A stretch of DNA of 64,000 bases from Rhodanobacter sp. FW104-R8 (GCF_001617365.1 NZ_LVJR01000018.1:32679-96678), one strand, 5' to 3'; shown: positions 7,837-22,844, counted from the stretch's first letter. A program made the numbers and translations. Notes: generated from the letters alone by a model not told the origin.

Positions 7837-8604
7837 ATGGCTCTAATTAAGTGTTCAGAATGTGGCCGCGAGATTTCCGACAAAGCGGCAGCCTGCCCAG
7901 GTTGTGGGGCGCCCGCTCCGGCCATGACTGCGGGGCTACCAAGGGCCGCCCCATCTCCGAGCCACATTACATACGACGCACAGACCGACACTTTTGCTGG
8001 CACCATGGCGACAGTGGTCAAGCTCGCCATGCGAGCGATTCAGCAATTAGACTGGAAGTTGGACAGCGCTAACGAAAATCTTGGTTTGGTTACGTTCCAG
8101 ACCGGAATGAGTTTCGGCTCGTGGAGCGGCATATCGGGATCCCTCAACATCGAGGAGATCGAGATTGGTCATTTCAAAGTCTCCGGCACGGGTAAGCAAA
8201 ACCTTCGTGGTGGTCAACTGATCGCCTTAAATATTGCCGGTGAGGCACAGGGCAAGGCTCGCAAAGCAATAGAAGTAATGAAGCAACTTGTAAGTAGCGT
8301 CGCAGACAAGGAATCGCGACGCGCATCAGAAGAAGGCGTGAAGAAGGAGCGTCATTTGCACGCGCTTGCGCTATGTTCTGAGCTTAAACAAAAGCCGATA
8401 GATTTGCGATCATACATGTTATTGGCGGAACAGGCTGGCGGCTGTATTGAAGCAAGGGGACTATTTATTGAAAATTACGTTTATATAAAAAATGGAAAAA
8501 TTACAAAACTAGGTAAGCTTGAGGAATTGAGGCCTTGGTTCGTTGAGAACATCGTTTCCTTGATAGAGAAGGACGCCCAAGGACGCTCTGGCCGCGCCGA
8601 CTGA
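7837..8604 (+). CDS. Zinc-ribbon protein of the last cassette
   Basis: 255 aa. N-terminal zinc ribbon (CSECG at about 6-10, CPGCG at about 20-24), a Pro/Ala linker, a central beta-rich domain (about 50-150) and a Lys/Glu-rich helical C-terminal half. Zinc-ribbon-plus-novel-domain proteins are common in accessory DNA; function unknown. It starts 18 nt after attC site 3 but no attC follows its stop codon, so the cassette is truncated or this is the array's chromosomal edge. Base composition is strongly AT-rich around 8440-8530, then abruptly GC-rich in the last ~25 bases, hinting at a junction inside the 3' end. Confidence 0.7.
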   Translation: MALIKCSECGREISDKAAACPGCGAPAPAMTAGLPRAAPSPSHITYDAQTDTFAGTMATVVKLAMRAIQQLDWKLDSANENLGLVTFQTGMSFGSWSGISGSLNIEEIEIGHFKVSGTGKQNLRGGQLIALNIAGEAQGKARKAIEVMKQLVSSVADKESRRASEEGVKKERHLHALALCSELKQKPIDLRSYMLLAEQAGGCIEARGLFIENYVYIKNGKITKLGKLEELRPWFVENIVSLIEKDAQGRSGRAD

Positions 8605-8693
8605 TCACGAACGCGGAGGAGAAGTGGCTCGCGCGAGGCCCACCACCGATCCAAGCTACAATTACCGGTTCGCGCTCCAGCCGACCCGCCTCC

Positions 8694-10295
<1,602 letters not shown>

Positions 10296-10346
10296 CAGCA
10301 CTGCCATACCGCTGCTAACGTGCGAACCTTTGCCGGCGGATCACGC

Positions 10347-11246
10347 ATGCACGACCAGGCCATCGCCTTCACCACGCCTCCCGATGCGCCGCGCTGGCAG
10401 CGCTGGCTGCTGTTCTCGCCGCTGGCGCGGATCGTGATCTTCGTCGCGATGTTTCTGATCCTCAGCCTGGCGATGGGCTGGCTGCTGCATGCGCTGGGCT
10501 GGCTCGGCAAGGCCGCCCCGGCCACCCTCCACGGCCTGGCGCAGTTCCTGATGCGCGCGCTGCCGGCGCTGCTTGCCTACCTCCTGCTGGTACGGCTGGT
10601 GGAGCGCCGCCCGCTCGCCGAACTGGCGCCGCGCCGGCTGCTGCCGGACGGCGCCGCCGGCGCCGCCGCCGGCCTGCTGCTGTTCAGTGCGGTGGTCGGC
10701 GTGCTGTACCTGCTCGGCAGCTATCACGTCACCGGCACCAACCCGCATGCGCAGTGGCTGCCGGCCCTGCTGATGGCGGGGCTGGGCGCCGGCATCGGCG
10801 AGGAGCTCATCTGCCGCGGCGTGCTGTTCCGCATCGTCGAGGAAGCCCTGGGCAGCTGGTGGGCGCTGCTGGTCTCGGCGCTGTTCTTCGGCGCGGTGCA
10901 CATCGGCAACCCCGGCGCCACGCTGTGGAGTTCGGCCGCCATCGCGATCGAGGCCGGCCTGCTGTTCGGCATGCTCTACCACGCGACCCGTTCGCTGCCG
11001 GCCTGCATGGGCCTGCACGCGGCGTGGAACTTCGCCCAGGGCACGATCTACGGCATCCCGGTTTCCGGTACCCGCGCCGACGGCTGGCTGGTCTCCACCC
11101 GCAGCGGCCCGGACTGGCTGAGCGGCGGCGCGTTCGGCGCCGAGGCGTCGGTGGTCGCGCTGGCCCTGTGTACCTTGTGCACGATCGGCCTGCTGGTCGT
11201 GGCGCGGCGGCGCGGTTCGATCGTGCCGCCGGCCTGGCGCCGCTGA
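10347..11246 (+). CDS. CPBP-family intramembrane glutamic/metalloprotease
   Basis: 299-aa polytopic protein (about seven hydrophobic segments) of the CPBP/Abi family, related to Rce1 CaaX proteases. All three family motifs are present: EELICR (EExxxR), FGAVH (FxxxH) and HAAWN (HxxxN). In bacteria such proteins process peptides or take part in self-immunity; the substrate here is unknown. ATG 10347 preferred over GTG 10320 because it directly precedes a cytoplasmic N-terminus and follows GGCGGA; support is modest. Confidence 0.85.
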   Translation: MHDQAIAFTTPPDAPRWQRWLLFSPLARIVIFVAMFLILSLAMGWLLHALGWLGKAAPATLHGLAQFLMRALPALLAYLLLVRLVERRPLAELAPRRLLPDGAAGAAAGLLLFSAVVGVLYLLGSYHVTGTNPHAQWLPALLMAGLGAGIGEELICRGVLFRIVEEALGSWWALLVSALFFGAVHIGNPGATLWSSAAIAIEAGLLFGMLYHATRSLPACMGLHAAWNFAQGTIYGIPVSGTRADGWLVSTRSGPDWLSGGAFGAEASVVALALCTLCTIGLLVVARRRGSIVPPAWRR

Positions 11247-11315
11247 ACCGCGGCCGCCGCCGGCCTTCATCCCGGGCATACGACAGGCGAAGTGGCAAGC
11301 TGCGATGATATCCGC

Positions 11316-14954
<3,639 letters not shown>

Positions 14955-15155
14955 TGCCCGCACCGGCCACGACCGCGTGAGTCCGGATTCCGCGCCGATG
15001 GCCGTCGGCTTCAGCGCCATCGACGCTGCCCCGCGGCTGTACCGGCGAGGCCACCGACCCGCCTCGCTCGAGCCTGACGGGGCGGTGCGGCCGTTCACGC
15101 CGGCCATGACCGCCAACGGTTAAGGTTGGCCGGGAGGAAATGCTCCACCACCGAC

Positions 15156-16157
15156 ATGAACGCGATACCACCGAAAATCCTGATCGTCGACGATACCGCC
15201 GCCAACCTCGTCGCCATGCGCCGGCTGCTCGCCCGCAGCGGCGCGCAGCTGTTCGAGGCGCGCAGCGGCAACGAGGCGCTGGCGCTGTGCCTGGACCACG
15301 AGTTCGCGCTGATCCTGCTCGACGTCAACATGCCCGACATGGACGGCTTCGAGGTCGCCAGCCTGCTGGGCGAGGCCGAGCACCTGCGCGACACCCCGAT
15401 CATCTTCGTCACCGCCGCCTATGCCGACGACATGAACCGGCTCAAGGGCTACCGCTCCGGTGCCGTGGATTACATCGCCAAGCCGATCAACGACGTGATC
15501 CTGCAGTCGAAGGTGCGCGTGTTCCTGGAACTGTACGCGGCGCGCGCCAAGCTGCAGCACGCGCTGGACGAACTTGCCGAGCGCAACCAGCAACTGACCC
15601 AGGAAATCGCCGAGCGCGAGCTGATGGAGGCGATGGTGCGCCACCAGGCCCACCATGACGCCCTGACCGGCCTGCCGAACCGCATCCTGTTCCACGACCG
15701 CCTGCATGGCGCGATCCAGCGCGCGAACCGCCACCACAGCCAGTTCGCGCTGGCCTGCATCGACATCGACGGTTTCAAGCACGTCAACGACAGCCATGGC
15801 CACGCCGCCGGCGACGCCTTGCTGCAGGAGATCGCCGCACGGCTGTCGGCACACTTGCGCAGCAACGACACGGTGGCCCGGCTGGGCGGCGACGAGTTCG
15901 CGCTGGTGCTGGAGGACATCGGGGATCCGCAGCTGGCGCTGCAATTGTGCGGAAAGTTGTGCACGGCGCTGGGCGAACCTTATGCGCTGAGCGTCAACGG
16001 CCACCTGATCGAGGTGCGCATCAGCGCCAGCATCGGCATTGCGCCCTGCCCGCTGGAGGCTGCCCCCGACGCCGGCGAGCAGCTGCTGCATGCGGCCGAC
16101 CGCGCCATGTACGCGGCCAAGCGCAGCGGCAAGAACCGCTGCGTGCTGGCGGACTGA
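15156..16157 (+). CDS. Response regulator diguanylate cyclase (REC-GGDEF)
   Basis: 333 aa. N-terminal receiver (KILIVDDTAANL, phospho-acceptor in LLDVNMPDMDG, KPIND switch Lys), a short coiled coil (140-170) and a complete GGDEF domain (HDALTGLPNR, then the GGDEF active site near residues 246-250), so it should make cyclic di-GMP when phosphorylated. It lies 200 nt downstream of the hybrid kinase on the same strand. A strong GGGAGGAA (15132-15139) is 16 nt before ATG 15156, too far for ideal use, so an in-frame TTG at 15126 or another start is possible. Confidence 0.9.
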   Translation: MNAIPPKILIVDDTAANLVAMRRLLARSGAQLFEARSGNEALALCLDHEFALILLDVNMPDMDGFEVASLLGEAEHLRDTPIIFVTAAYADDMNRLKGYRSGAVDYIAKPINDVILQSKVRVFLELYAARAKLQHALDELAERNQQLTQEIAERELMEAMVRHQAHHDALTGLPNRILFHDRLHGAIQRANRHHSQFALACIDIDGFKHVNDSHGHAAGDALLQEIAARLSAHLRSNDTVARLGGDEFALVLEDIGDPQLALQLCGKLCTALGEPYALSVNGHLIEVRISASIGIAPCPLEAAPDAGEQLLHAADRAMYAAKRSGKNRCVLAD

Positions 16158-16176
16158 CGGCGCGCAGGCAGTGCGC

Positions 16177-16650
16177 TCAGCCGCGCTTGCGCGGCGACAC
16201 CCACATCAGCACGCGCGCCCGGAAGACGGTCTCGCCCGCGTCGTCCACCACCTCCACCCTGACCGGCCACTCGTGGCCGCCGCCGGAGACGGGCGCGGCC
16301 AGTTCGGGCGTGGCGATGCCGCGCATCGTGCCCGTCGCCTTCTTCAGGTACTCGACGCTCATGCCCTTGGGAATCCAGCGCATGTCCGCCGGAATCGTCG
16401 CATCGGTCATCACGCCGGCACTGAGTTCGGCCAGGTTGCACAGCGCGATCGCATGCACGGTGCCGAGGTGGTTGTGCACGCGGCGCCGGTCGCGGATGCG
16501 CACCTCGCAACGCCCCGGCGCCAGCGCCACGAAGCGTGGCGCGATGGTGGCGAAGTACGGCGCCTTGAGGCAGACCAGGCGCGAGAAGATCCGGTGGCCC
16601 GCCGGCCAGCGGGTGATGCGGCGGTACAACGACAACACCGAGGCACTCAT
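16177..16650 (-). CDS. DUF4442 hotdog-fold thioesterase-like protein
   Basis: 157 aa, DUF4442/PaaI-like hotdog family: VHNHLGTVHAIALCNLAELSAGV supplies the helix with the family's conserved Asn/His region, and the C-terminal strands are VRVEVVDDAGE and RARVLMWVS. Such proteins probably hydrolyse acyl-CoA esters. It follows fadE on the same strand with a 56-nt gap that contains a terminator hairpin, so it may be partly uncoupled from fadE. The position supports a role in acyl-CoA turnover. Confidence 0.8.
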   Translation of the reverse strand: MSASVLSLYRRITRWPAGHRIFSRLVCLKAPYFATIAPRFVALAPGRCEVRIRDRRRVHNHLGTVHAIALCNLAELSAGVMTDATIPADMRWIPKGMSVEYLKKATGTMRGIATPELAAPVSGGGHEWPVRVEVVDDAGETVFRARVLMWVSPRKRG

Positions 16651-16660
16651 CGGTCGCCCT

Positions 16661-16693
16661 CCGGAAAAGAACCGGCCCGCAGGGCGGGCCGGT
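16661..16693 (-). terminator. Terminator/attenuator between fadE and the DUF4442 gene
   Basis: ACCGGCCCGC (16671-16680) pairs with GCGGGCCGGT (16684-16693) around an AGG loop; on the minus strand it is followed by a T-rich stretch (TTCTTTTCC). It should stop or attenuate transcription leaving fadE before the DUF4442 gene. Confidence 0.75.
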
Positions 16694-16706
16694 CGGTCAG
16701 CCCGAT

Positions 16707-19157
16707 TTACGCGGCATCCGCCCGCGTCTTGAACGCGTGCAGTTCGTCGGTATCGAAATCGTCCACCGAGATGAACTCGAACACGCCGTCGCGCACGTGC
16801 CGGAGCAGGTCCGCCTCGGCTTCCGAAATCACCCCGGCCTGCTGCGCCTCGGCGAGCTGGCCCAGGTAGTCGTGCGAGGCGAACTGGCCGGCCTTCTGCG
16901 CCTTGCCGAACTTGCGGTCGACCGGCTCGGCGGCGATCACGTCGGGCAGCAGCGCCTTCATGCGGCCGATCGTGTTGTTCGGTGTGGGCGTGGTGTAGAC
17001 CCAGTCGGTGAGGCGCTCGAGCGCCTCGTTCGGCGCGGTGAGCAGCGCGGCGACACGGCGGCCGAGGCGATCGGACGGCGGCACCTCGCGCCGCCCCAGC
17101 GGGAACACCAGCGCGCGCAGCAGCCACGCCACCGGACGCACCGGGAAGTTGCGGATCGCACCGTCCAGCGCGTTCTGGATCAGCCACATGCACTGATGGA
17201 AACCCCAGGCCAGGAACGGGCGGTCCGCCTCCGGCCGACCGGTGTCCTCGTAGCGCTTGAGCATGGCGCTGGCGATGTACAGGTAGCTCAGCACGTCGCC
17301 CAGGCGCGCCGACAATTTTTCCTTGAACTTCAGCTTGCCGCCGAGCACGCCCATGAACACGTCGGCGCACAGCGCCAGCGCGGCGGAGTAGCGGCCGAGC
17401 TTGCGGTAGTAGCGGCGGGTGTAGTTGTCGCCGGCGGCGTCGCCCAGGCGCGCGCCGGAAAGGCCCATCGCGAAGCTGCGCACCGCGTTGGAGATGCCGA
17501 AGCCGATGTGGCCGAACAGCAGCCGGTCGAACGTCTTCAGCTGTTCGCCGCGGTCGGCGATCGACAGCGCCTGCATTTCCTTCAGCACGTAAGGATGGCA
17601 GCGGATCGCGCCCTGGCCGAAGATCATCAGGCTGCGCGTCATGATGTTGGCGCCCTCCACCGTGATCGCGATCGGCACCGCCGACCAGCCGCGCCCGGCG
17701 TAGTTCTTCGGGCCCAGCTGAACCGCCTTGCCGCCATGCACGTCCATGGTGTCGCTGGCGATCTGCCGCGCCCATTCGGTGGCGTGGTACTTGGCGATCG
17801 CCGACGGTACTGCCGGTTTTTCGCCGCGATCGACCGCTGCAGCGGTGGCGCGCGACAGCGCGGCGGTGGCGTAGGTGAGGCCGCCGATGCGCGCCAGCGC
17901 CTCCTCGACGCCCTCGAAGCGGGCCACCGCCAGGCCGAACTGCTTGCGCATGCGCGCGTACGCGCCGGTGGCCAGCGCCGAGGCGCGCATGCCGCCGGTG
18001 GCGTTGGACGGCAGCGAGATCGCGCGGCCCACCGACAGGCATTCCACCAGCATGCGCCAGCCGTGGCCAGCCATGTGCGGGCCGCCGATCAGTACCGACA
18101 GCGGCGCGAACACGTCCTTGCCGCGCACCGGACCATTCTGGAACGGGATGTTCAGCGGGAAGTGGCGCCGGCCGATCTCGAGGCCGGGCGTGGAGCGCGG
18201 CAGCAAGGCCAGGGTGATGCCGAGGTCGTCCTTGTCGCCGAGCAGGTGTTCGGGGTCGTACATGCGGAAGGCCAGGCCGACCACGGTGGCCACCGGCGCC
18301 AGCGTGATGTAGCGCTTGTCGAAGGTGAGCTTGATGCCGAGCGTCTCGACGCCGTCGACCACTTGCCTGCAGACAATGCCTACGTCGGGGATCGAGGTGG
18401 CGTCGGAGCCGGCGTACGGGCCGGTCAGCGCGAAGCAGGGAATCTCCTCGCCCACCGCCAGGCGCGGCAGGTAGTGGTTCTTCTGCTCGTCGCTGCCGTA
18501 GTGCAGCAGCAGCTCGGCCGGCCCCAGCGAGTTCGGCACGGCCACGGTGGAAGACACCGTGGCCGACATCGTGGACAGTTTCTGCAGCACCGCCGAATGC
18601 GCCAGCGCGGAGAACTCGAGGCCGCCGTACCGCTTCGGGATGATCATGCCGAAGAAGCGGTGCTTCTTGATGAACTCCCACACCTCCGGCGGCAGGTCAG
18701 CCAGTTCGTGGGTGATCTGCCAGTCGTCGATCATCGCGCAGAGTTCTTCCACCGGACCGTCCATGAAGGCCTGCTCCTCCACGGAGAGCTCCGGCTTCGG
18801 CTGCTTCAGCAGTTCGTGCCAGTCCGGCTTGCCGGAGAACAGCTCGCCCTCGAAACCGACTGTGCCCGCCTCCAGCGCGGTCTGCTCGGTCTCCGACAGT
18901 TTCGGCGTGACCTTGGCGAACAGCTTCAGCAGCGGGAGGCTGATCTGCTGGCGACGGAAGTCCACCAGCAGCAGCGGCAACGCGATCGCCAGCTCGACGA
19001 TCAGCAGGATCGCCGTGGTCCACGGCGCATGCGCGATCAGGCCGACCACAAGCGTGGCGACGATGGTGGCGATCGCCCAGGTGCGCAGGCTGCTGCGGTG
19101 ATAGGCGCAGGCGCCGGAGGCAAGCACCGCCGCCAGCAGGGTCAGTATCACGGACAT
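16707..19157 (-). CDS. fadE: Acyl-CoA dehydrogenase FadE
   Basis: 816 aa, the length and architecture of E. coli FadE (814 aa). Two N-terminal hydrophobic segments (residues 1-65) anchor it to the inner membrane, then the acyl-CoA dehydrogenase core: FALTGPYAGSDATS and the C-terminal block HGGKAVQLGPKNYAGRGW. It catalyses the first step of beta-oxidation, acyl-CoA to trans-2-enoyl-CoA, passing electrons to ETF, whose genes (etfBA, ETF-QO) are at 45.7-54.7 kb. Its ATG is 9 nt after the stop of the hydrolase gene, so the two are cotranscribed. Confidence 0.95.
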   Translation of the reverse strand: MSVILTLLAAVLASGACAYHRSSLRTWAIATIVATLVVGLIAHAPWTTAILLIVELAIALPLLLVDFRRQQISLPLLKLFAKVTPKLSETEQTALEAGTVGFEGELFSGKPDWHELLKQPKPELSVEEQAFMDGPVEELCAMIDDWQITHELADLPPEVWEFIKKHRFFGMIIPKRYGGLEFSALAHSAVLQKLSTMSATVSSTVAVPNSLGPAELLLHYGSDEQKNHYLPRLAVGEEIPCFALTGPYAGSDATSIPDVGIVCRQVVDGVETLGIKLTFDKRYITLAPVATVVGLAFRMYDPEHLLGDKDDLGITLALLPRSTPGLEIGRRHFPLNIPFQNGPVRGKDVFAPLSVLIGGPHMAGHGWRMLVECLSVGRAISLPSNATGGMRASALATGAYARMRKQFGLAVARFEGVEEALARIGGLTYATAALSRATAAAVDRGEKPAVPSAIAKYHATEWARQIASDTMDVHGGKAVQLGPKNYAGRGWSAVPIAITVEGANIMTRSLMIFGQGAIRCHPYVLKEMQALSIADRGEQLKTFDRLLFGHIGFGISNAVRSFAMGLSGARLGDAAGDNYTRRYYRKLGRYSAALALCADVFMGVLGGKLKFKEKLSARLGDVLSYLYIASAMLKRYEDTGRPEADRPFLAWGFHQCMWLIQNALDGAIRNFPVRPVAWLLRALVFPLGRREVPPSDRLGRRVAALLTAPNEALERLTDWVYTTPTPNNTIGRMKALLPDVIAAEPVDRKFGKAQKAGQFASHDYLGQLAEAQQAGVISEAEADLLRHVRDGVFEFISVDDFDTDELHAFKTRADAA

Positions 19158-19166
19158 CTCAACACC

Positions 19167-20072
19167 TCATTGCGATTGAACGGCGCCGGCGACGCGCCGG
19201 CCGGCGGGTAAGGGGGCAAGACTCTGCGCGAAACGCACGACCTCGCGCGTGAAGGCATCGTTCGCGTCGCCCGCCACCATGTGGGTGGCGTGCGGCAGTT
19301 CCACATGCTGCGCATGCGGCACCAGTTGCAGGAATTCGTCGACGGTGGCGCGCGACACCACATCGCTGCGCGCGCCGGACAGCAGCAGCACGGGCACCTC
19401 GATCTTCGTTGCGGCGGCCTGCAGGCGCGGCTGGTAGCGCTCGCTCTCCTGCACCAGGTCGCCGGCGAGCAGGGCCGGGTCCCAGTGCCAGCGCAGCCGG
19501 CCATCGGCGCCTTCGCGCAGCAGCGGGCGCAGTTGCTGCTCGCTCTTGCGCTCGCGCCGCTGCGGCAGGTAGGCGGCGATCTGCTCGGCCGCCTCGGCGT
19601 AATCGGCAAAGCCGTCCGGATGCGCCTGCATGAAGGCGAGGATGCGTTCCACGCCGCGGGTCTCCCAGCGCGGCGTGATGTCCACCAGCACCAAGGCGCG
19701 AAACGGCGACGGGCGCACCTCGCCGGCCAGCACGAGGCCGAGCAGGCCGCCCATCGACGCGCCGACCAGGACCGGCGGCTGCGGCTGCGCCACGGCCAGC
19801 CGCCGCAGATCGTCGGCGAACTGGTCCATGTGGTAGTTGCCGCCGGGCACCCGGTCGCTTTCGCCGTGGCCGCGCGCGTCGAAGGTGACGCAGCGGCAGC
19901 CCGCCTGTGCCAGCGCCGCGGCCGTACCGTTCCAGGCGCCACGGGTCTGGCCGAAACCGTGCGCGAACAGCAGGGTCGGATGACCGTCCGGGCAGCGCGT
20001 CTCCACCGCCAGAGTCAGGTCGGCAGCGGGGAAGCGGCTGATCGCCGGGGACGCAGGGACATTGTTCACCAT
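19167..20072 (-). CDS. Alpha/beta hydrolase
   Basis: 301-aa alpha/beta-hydrolase: oxyanion FAHGFGQ, FDARGHGESD after strand 4, nucleophile elbow GASMGG (Ser106), catalytic His probably in PHATHMVAGD, and an acid Asp in the SGARSDVVS region. No signal peptide. It is the first gene of the hydrolase-fadE unit and is divergent from a tetR gene, which suggests it releases a fatty acid or cleaves an acyl ester/thioester feeding FadE. The inverted repeat 20069-20086 covers its start codon. Confidence 0.85.
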   Translation of the reverse strand: MVNNVPASPAISRFPAADLTLAVETRCPDGHPTLLFAHGFGQTRGAWNGTAAALAQAGCRCVTFDARGHGESDRVPGGNYHMDQFADDLRRLAVAQPQPPVLVGASMGGLLGLVLAGEVRPSPFRALVLVDITPRWETRGVERILAFMQAHPDGFADYAEAAEQIAAYLPQRRERKSEQQLRPLLREGADGRLRWHWDPALLAGDLVQESERYQPRLQAAATKIEVPVLLLSGARSDVVSRATVDEFLQLVPHAQHVELPHATHMVAGDANDAFTREVVRFAQSLAPLPAGRRVAGAVQSQ

Positions 20073-20086
20073 ACGGAAGAGTATGG
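20069..20086. promoter_or_regulatory. Candidate TetR operator (CCATAC-N6-GTATGG)
   Basis: A perfect 6+6 bp inverted repeat spans the start codon of the hydrolase gene. A lone CCATAC half-site recurs at 20202-20207, 4 nt before the start of the divergent tetR gene. Size and placement suit a TetR-type dimer repressing both directions. No binding evidence. Confidence 0.5.
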
Positions 20087-20211
20087 ATTGCTCCGGCGAG
20101 CGGCGTCAACCATGCGCCGTGCGTTCCGGCGGCCGTCCGGGCAAAGCCGGAGCCCTCGGCCGGATCGACATTCCGCATTACAAATGCACGGGGTGCCGCT
20201 ACCATACGCAC

Positions 20212-20790
20212 ATGAATGTCAGTAGCAAGCCAGAACGCACCCGGCTGTCGGCCGAGGATTGGGAACTTGCCGCCCTGCAGCTGATCGCCGAACAAGGCGT
20301 CGGCGCACTCGCGGTGGAAGCGCTGGCACGCCAGCTGGGCGTGACCAAGGGCAGCTTCTACTGGCACTTCCGTACCCGCGAAGCCCTGCTGCATGCCGCG
20401 CTGGAACGCTGGGAACAGTACGGCGAGCGCGAAGTGCTGGGCCAGATCGAGCAGATCACCGACCCGCGCCAGCGCCTGCCCGAGCTGTTCCGCCGCGTCG
20501 CACACGAGTTGCAGCCGCACCGCGTCTACGCCGCCCTGCTGAAGGCGCTGGACCACCCGCAGGTGGTGCCGGTGATGGCCCGCGTATCGCAGCGGCGCAT
20601 GGAGTTCCTCACCACCGCCTATCGCGAAGCCGGCCTGCCCCCTGGCGAGGCGCTCAACCGCGCGCGGCTGACCTATGCCGCCTACGTCGGTTTCCTGCAG
20701 CTGAACTTCACGCTGGGCCTGCCGCGGATCAACCTGGAAGAGTTCGACGCCTACGTCGAACACATGATCGCGACCCTGATTCCGGCCTGA
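20212..20790 (+). CDS. TetR/AcrR-family transcriptional regulator
   Basis: 192 aa. The N-terminal helix-turn-helix (residues about 13-60, ALAVEALARQLGVTKGSFYWHFRTREALL) is a textbook TetR DNA-binding domain; the C-terminal helices form the ligand pocket. It is divergent from the hydrolase-fadE unit, so the likely ligand is an acyl-CoA or fatty acid and the likely target is the intergenic region with the CCATAC elements. ATG 20212 gives the standard N-terminus; no strong SD is seen. Confidence 0.9.
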   Translation: MNVSSKPERTRLSAEDWELAALQLIAEQGVGALAVEALARQLGVTKGSFYWHFRTREALLHAALERWEQYGEREVLGQIEQITDPRQRLPELFRRVAHELQPHRVYAALLKALDHPQVVPVMARVSQRRMEFLTTAYREAGLPPGEALNRARLTYAAYVGFLQLNFTLGLPRINLEEFDAYVEHMIATLIPA

Positions 20791-20813
20791 GCCAGCTCTG
20801 CGGAACACCCCGT

Positions 20814-20838
20814 ACGGCGCCATCCGGCGCCGTTTCTG
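20814..20838 (+). terminator. Terminator after the TetR gene
   Basis: ACGGCGCC (20814-20821) pairs with GGCGCCGT (20826-20833) around ATCC, followed by TTCTG. It lies 24 nt after the tetR stop codon; the short T-run makes it moderate. Confidence 0.55.
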
Positions 20839-20916
20839 CTGCACGGAACCTTGCAATACCAGTGCGCGCAAACTACCGTGCCAACTCCTTTTTTCCACAA
20901 GACCTTAGGGGACACG

Positions 20917-22701
20917 ATGGCCAGCAAGCTGGAAGCGCTTGATCGTTGGGTAGCCGAAGTGGCGGCGCTGACCCGCCCTGCGCGGATCCACTGGTGCGAC
21001 GGTTCGGACGCCGAATACCAGACCCTGCTGCGGCAGATGCTGGCCGACGGCACCCTGATTGAACTGAACCAGCGGACCCATCCGGGCTGCTACCTGCACC
21101 GCTCCCACCCCACCGACGTGGCCCGCGTCGAGCACCTCACCCTGATCTGCCACCCGAACCGGGAAGACGCCGGCCCCAACAACCACTGGATGGACCCGGC
21201 CGAGGCGCACGCGAAGATCGACGCGCTGTTCGACGGCTGCATGGAAGGCCGCACTATGTACGTGATCCCGTACTGCATGGGCCCGATCGACTCGCCGCTG
21301 GCGCGCTGCGGCGTGGAGATCACCGACAGCCCGTACGTGGTCGCCAACATGAAGATCATGACCCGCATGGGCGCTGCCGCGCAGGCGCGGATCGAGCGTG
21401 AGGGCCGCTTCGTGAAGGGCCTGCATTCCAAGGGAGAGCTCGACCCGGAGCGCCGCTGGATCATGCACTTCCCGGCCGAGCTCACGATCAAGTCCTACGG
21501 CTCCGGCTACGGCGGCAACGCGCTGCTGGGCAAGAAGTGCCACGCGCTGCGCATCGCCAGCCACCAGGCGCGCAGCGAAGGCTGGCTGGCCGAGCACATG
21601 CTGATCGTCGGCATCGAGAACCCGCAGGGCGAGACGCACTACGTCGCCGCCGCGTTCCCGTCCGCCTGCGGCAAGACCAACCTGTCGATGCTGATTCCGC
21701 CGCAAGGCTACCTGCGCGATGGCTGGAAGGTGTGGACGGTCGGCGACGACATCTGCTGGATGCGTCCCGGCGCGGACGGACGGCTGTACGCGATCAACCC
21801 GGAAGCCGGCTTCTTCGGCGTGGCGCCGGGCACCTGCGACGCCACCAACCACAATGCCATGAAGAGCATCTCGCACGACACCATCTTCACCAACGTCGCC
21901 GTCACCGCCGACAACCAGCCGTGGTGGGAAGGCCTGCCCGGCACGCCAGTCACCGACTGGCAGGGACGTCCGTACGATCCGGCCAACGGCCCGGCCGCGC
22001 ACCCGAACTCGCGCTTCACGGTCAGTGCGAAGCAGTGCCCGACCTGGTCGGAGCAGGCCGAGGCGCCGCAGGGCGTGCCGATCAGCGCAATCGTGTTCGG
22101 CGGCCGCCGGCCCTCGCTGCTGCCGCTGGTGATGGAAGCGCGCGACTGGACCCACGGCGTGCTGATGGGCGCCGCGATGGGCTCGGAAACCACCGCGGCG
22201 GCCACCGGCGCGGTCGGCGTGCTGCGCCGCGACTCGATGGCGATGAAGCCGTTCTGCGGCTACCACTACGGCGACTACTTCGCGCACTGGCTGTCGTTCG
22301 ACAAGCCGGGCGCGAAGCTGCCGAAGATCTTCCACGTCAACTGGTTCCGCAAGGGCGCCGACGGCAAGTTCCTGTGGCCGGGCTTCGGCGACAACCTGCG
22401 CGTGCTGGAATGGATGATCGACCGCACCGAAGGCCGCGCGAGCGGCGTCGAGACGCCGATCGGCATCCTGCCGGGCGAGGGCGAGCTCAAGCTGGACGGA
22501 CTCAAGCTCGAGCGCGCCAGGCTCGACGAGCTGCTCGACGTGGACAACGCCGGCTGGCAGGCCGAGTTGTCGGCCATCGGCGAGTACCTCGACAGCTTCG
22601 CCCCGCGGCTGCCCGAACGCCTGCGCCGGGAGCAGCAGCGCGTGGCGCAGGCACTGCAGGACGATGCCGACCAGTCGCGTCGCGAAGCCATCGCCTCCTG
22701 A
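20917..22701 (+). CDS. pckG: Phosphoenolpyruvate carboxykinase (GTP)
   Basis: 594-aa GTP-dependent PEPCK, converting oxaloacetate plus GTP to PEP, CO2 and GDP in gluconeogenesis. P-loop with the hyper-reactive cysteine in FPSACGKTNLSML, Mn-binding region SYGSGYGGNALLGKK, and guanine-binding FCGYHYGDYFAHW. Length matches the family (about 600). ATG 20917 is chosen because AGGGGA (20907-20912) lies 4 nt upstream. Monocistronic. Next to a beta-oxidation regulator it suits growth on fatty acids or acetate. Confidence 0.95.
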   Translation: MASKLEALDRWVAEVAALTRPARIHWCDGSDAEYQTLLRQMLADGTLIELNQRTHPGCYLHRSHPTDVARVEHLTLICHPNREDAGPNNHWMDPAEAHAKIDALFDGCMEGRTMYVIPYCMGPIDSPLARCGVEITDSPYVVANMKIMTRMGAAAQARIEREGRFVKGLHSKGELDPERRWIMHFPAELTIKSYGSGYGGNALLGKKCHALRIASHQARSEGWLAEHMLIVGIENPQGETHYVAAAFPSACGKTNLSMLIPPQGYLRDGWKVWTVGDDICWMRPGADGRLYAINPEAGFFGVAPGTCDATNHNAMKSISHDTIFTNVAVTADNQPWWEGLPGTPVTDWQGRPYDPANGPAAHPNSRFTVSAKQCPTWSEQAEAPQGVPISAIVFGGRRPSLLPLVMEARDWTHGVLMGAAMGSETTAAATGAVGVLRRDSMAMKPFCGYHYGDYFAHWLSFDKPGAKLPKIFHVNWFRKGADGKFLWPGFGDNLRVLEWMIDRTEGRASGVETPIGILPGEGELKLDGLKLERARLDELLDVDNAGWQAELSAIGEYLDSFAPRLPERLRREQQRVAQALQDDADQSRREAIAS

Positions 22702-22844
22702 AGCATCCCGTCACGGGCGGATTCATCGCGATCCTCCCGTGAGGCCTGCAGCTACGCCACTGCGGCGCCCGTTCCAACCCTTTCGCGCAACGTCGCATCC
22801 AAGCTGGCAAGATGACTGCCGCCTGTCCTGCCCTTGGAAGCTCC

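Noticed and set aside
5248..8693. Integron integrase gene for the cassette array
   Set aside because: No tyrosine recombinase motifs in any frame between the peptidase and prfC; the array has no integrase inside the window.
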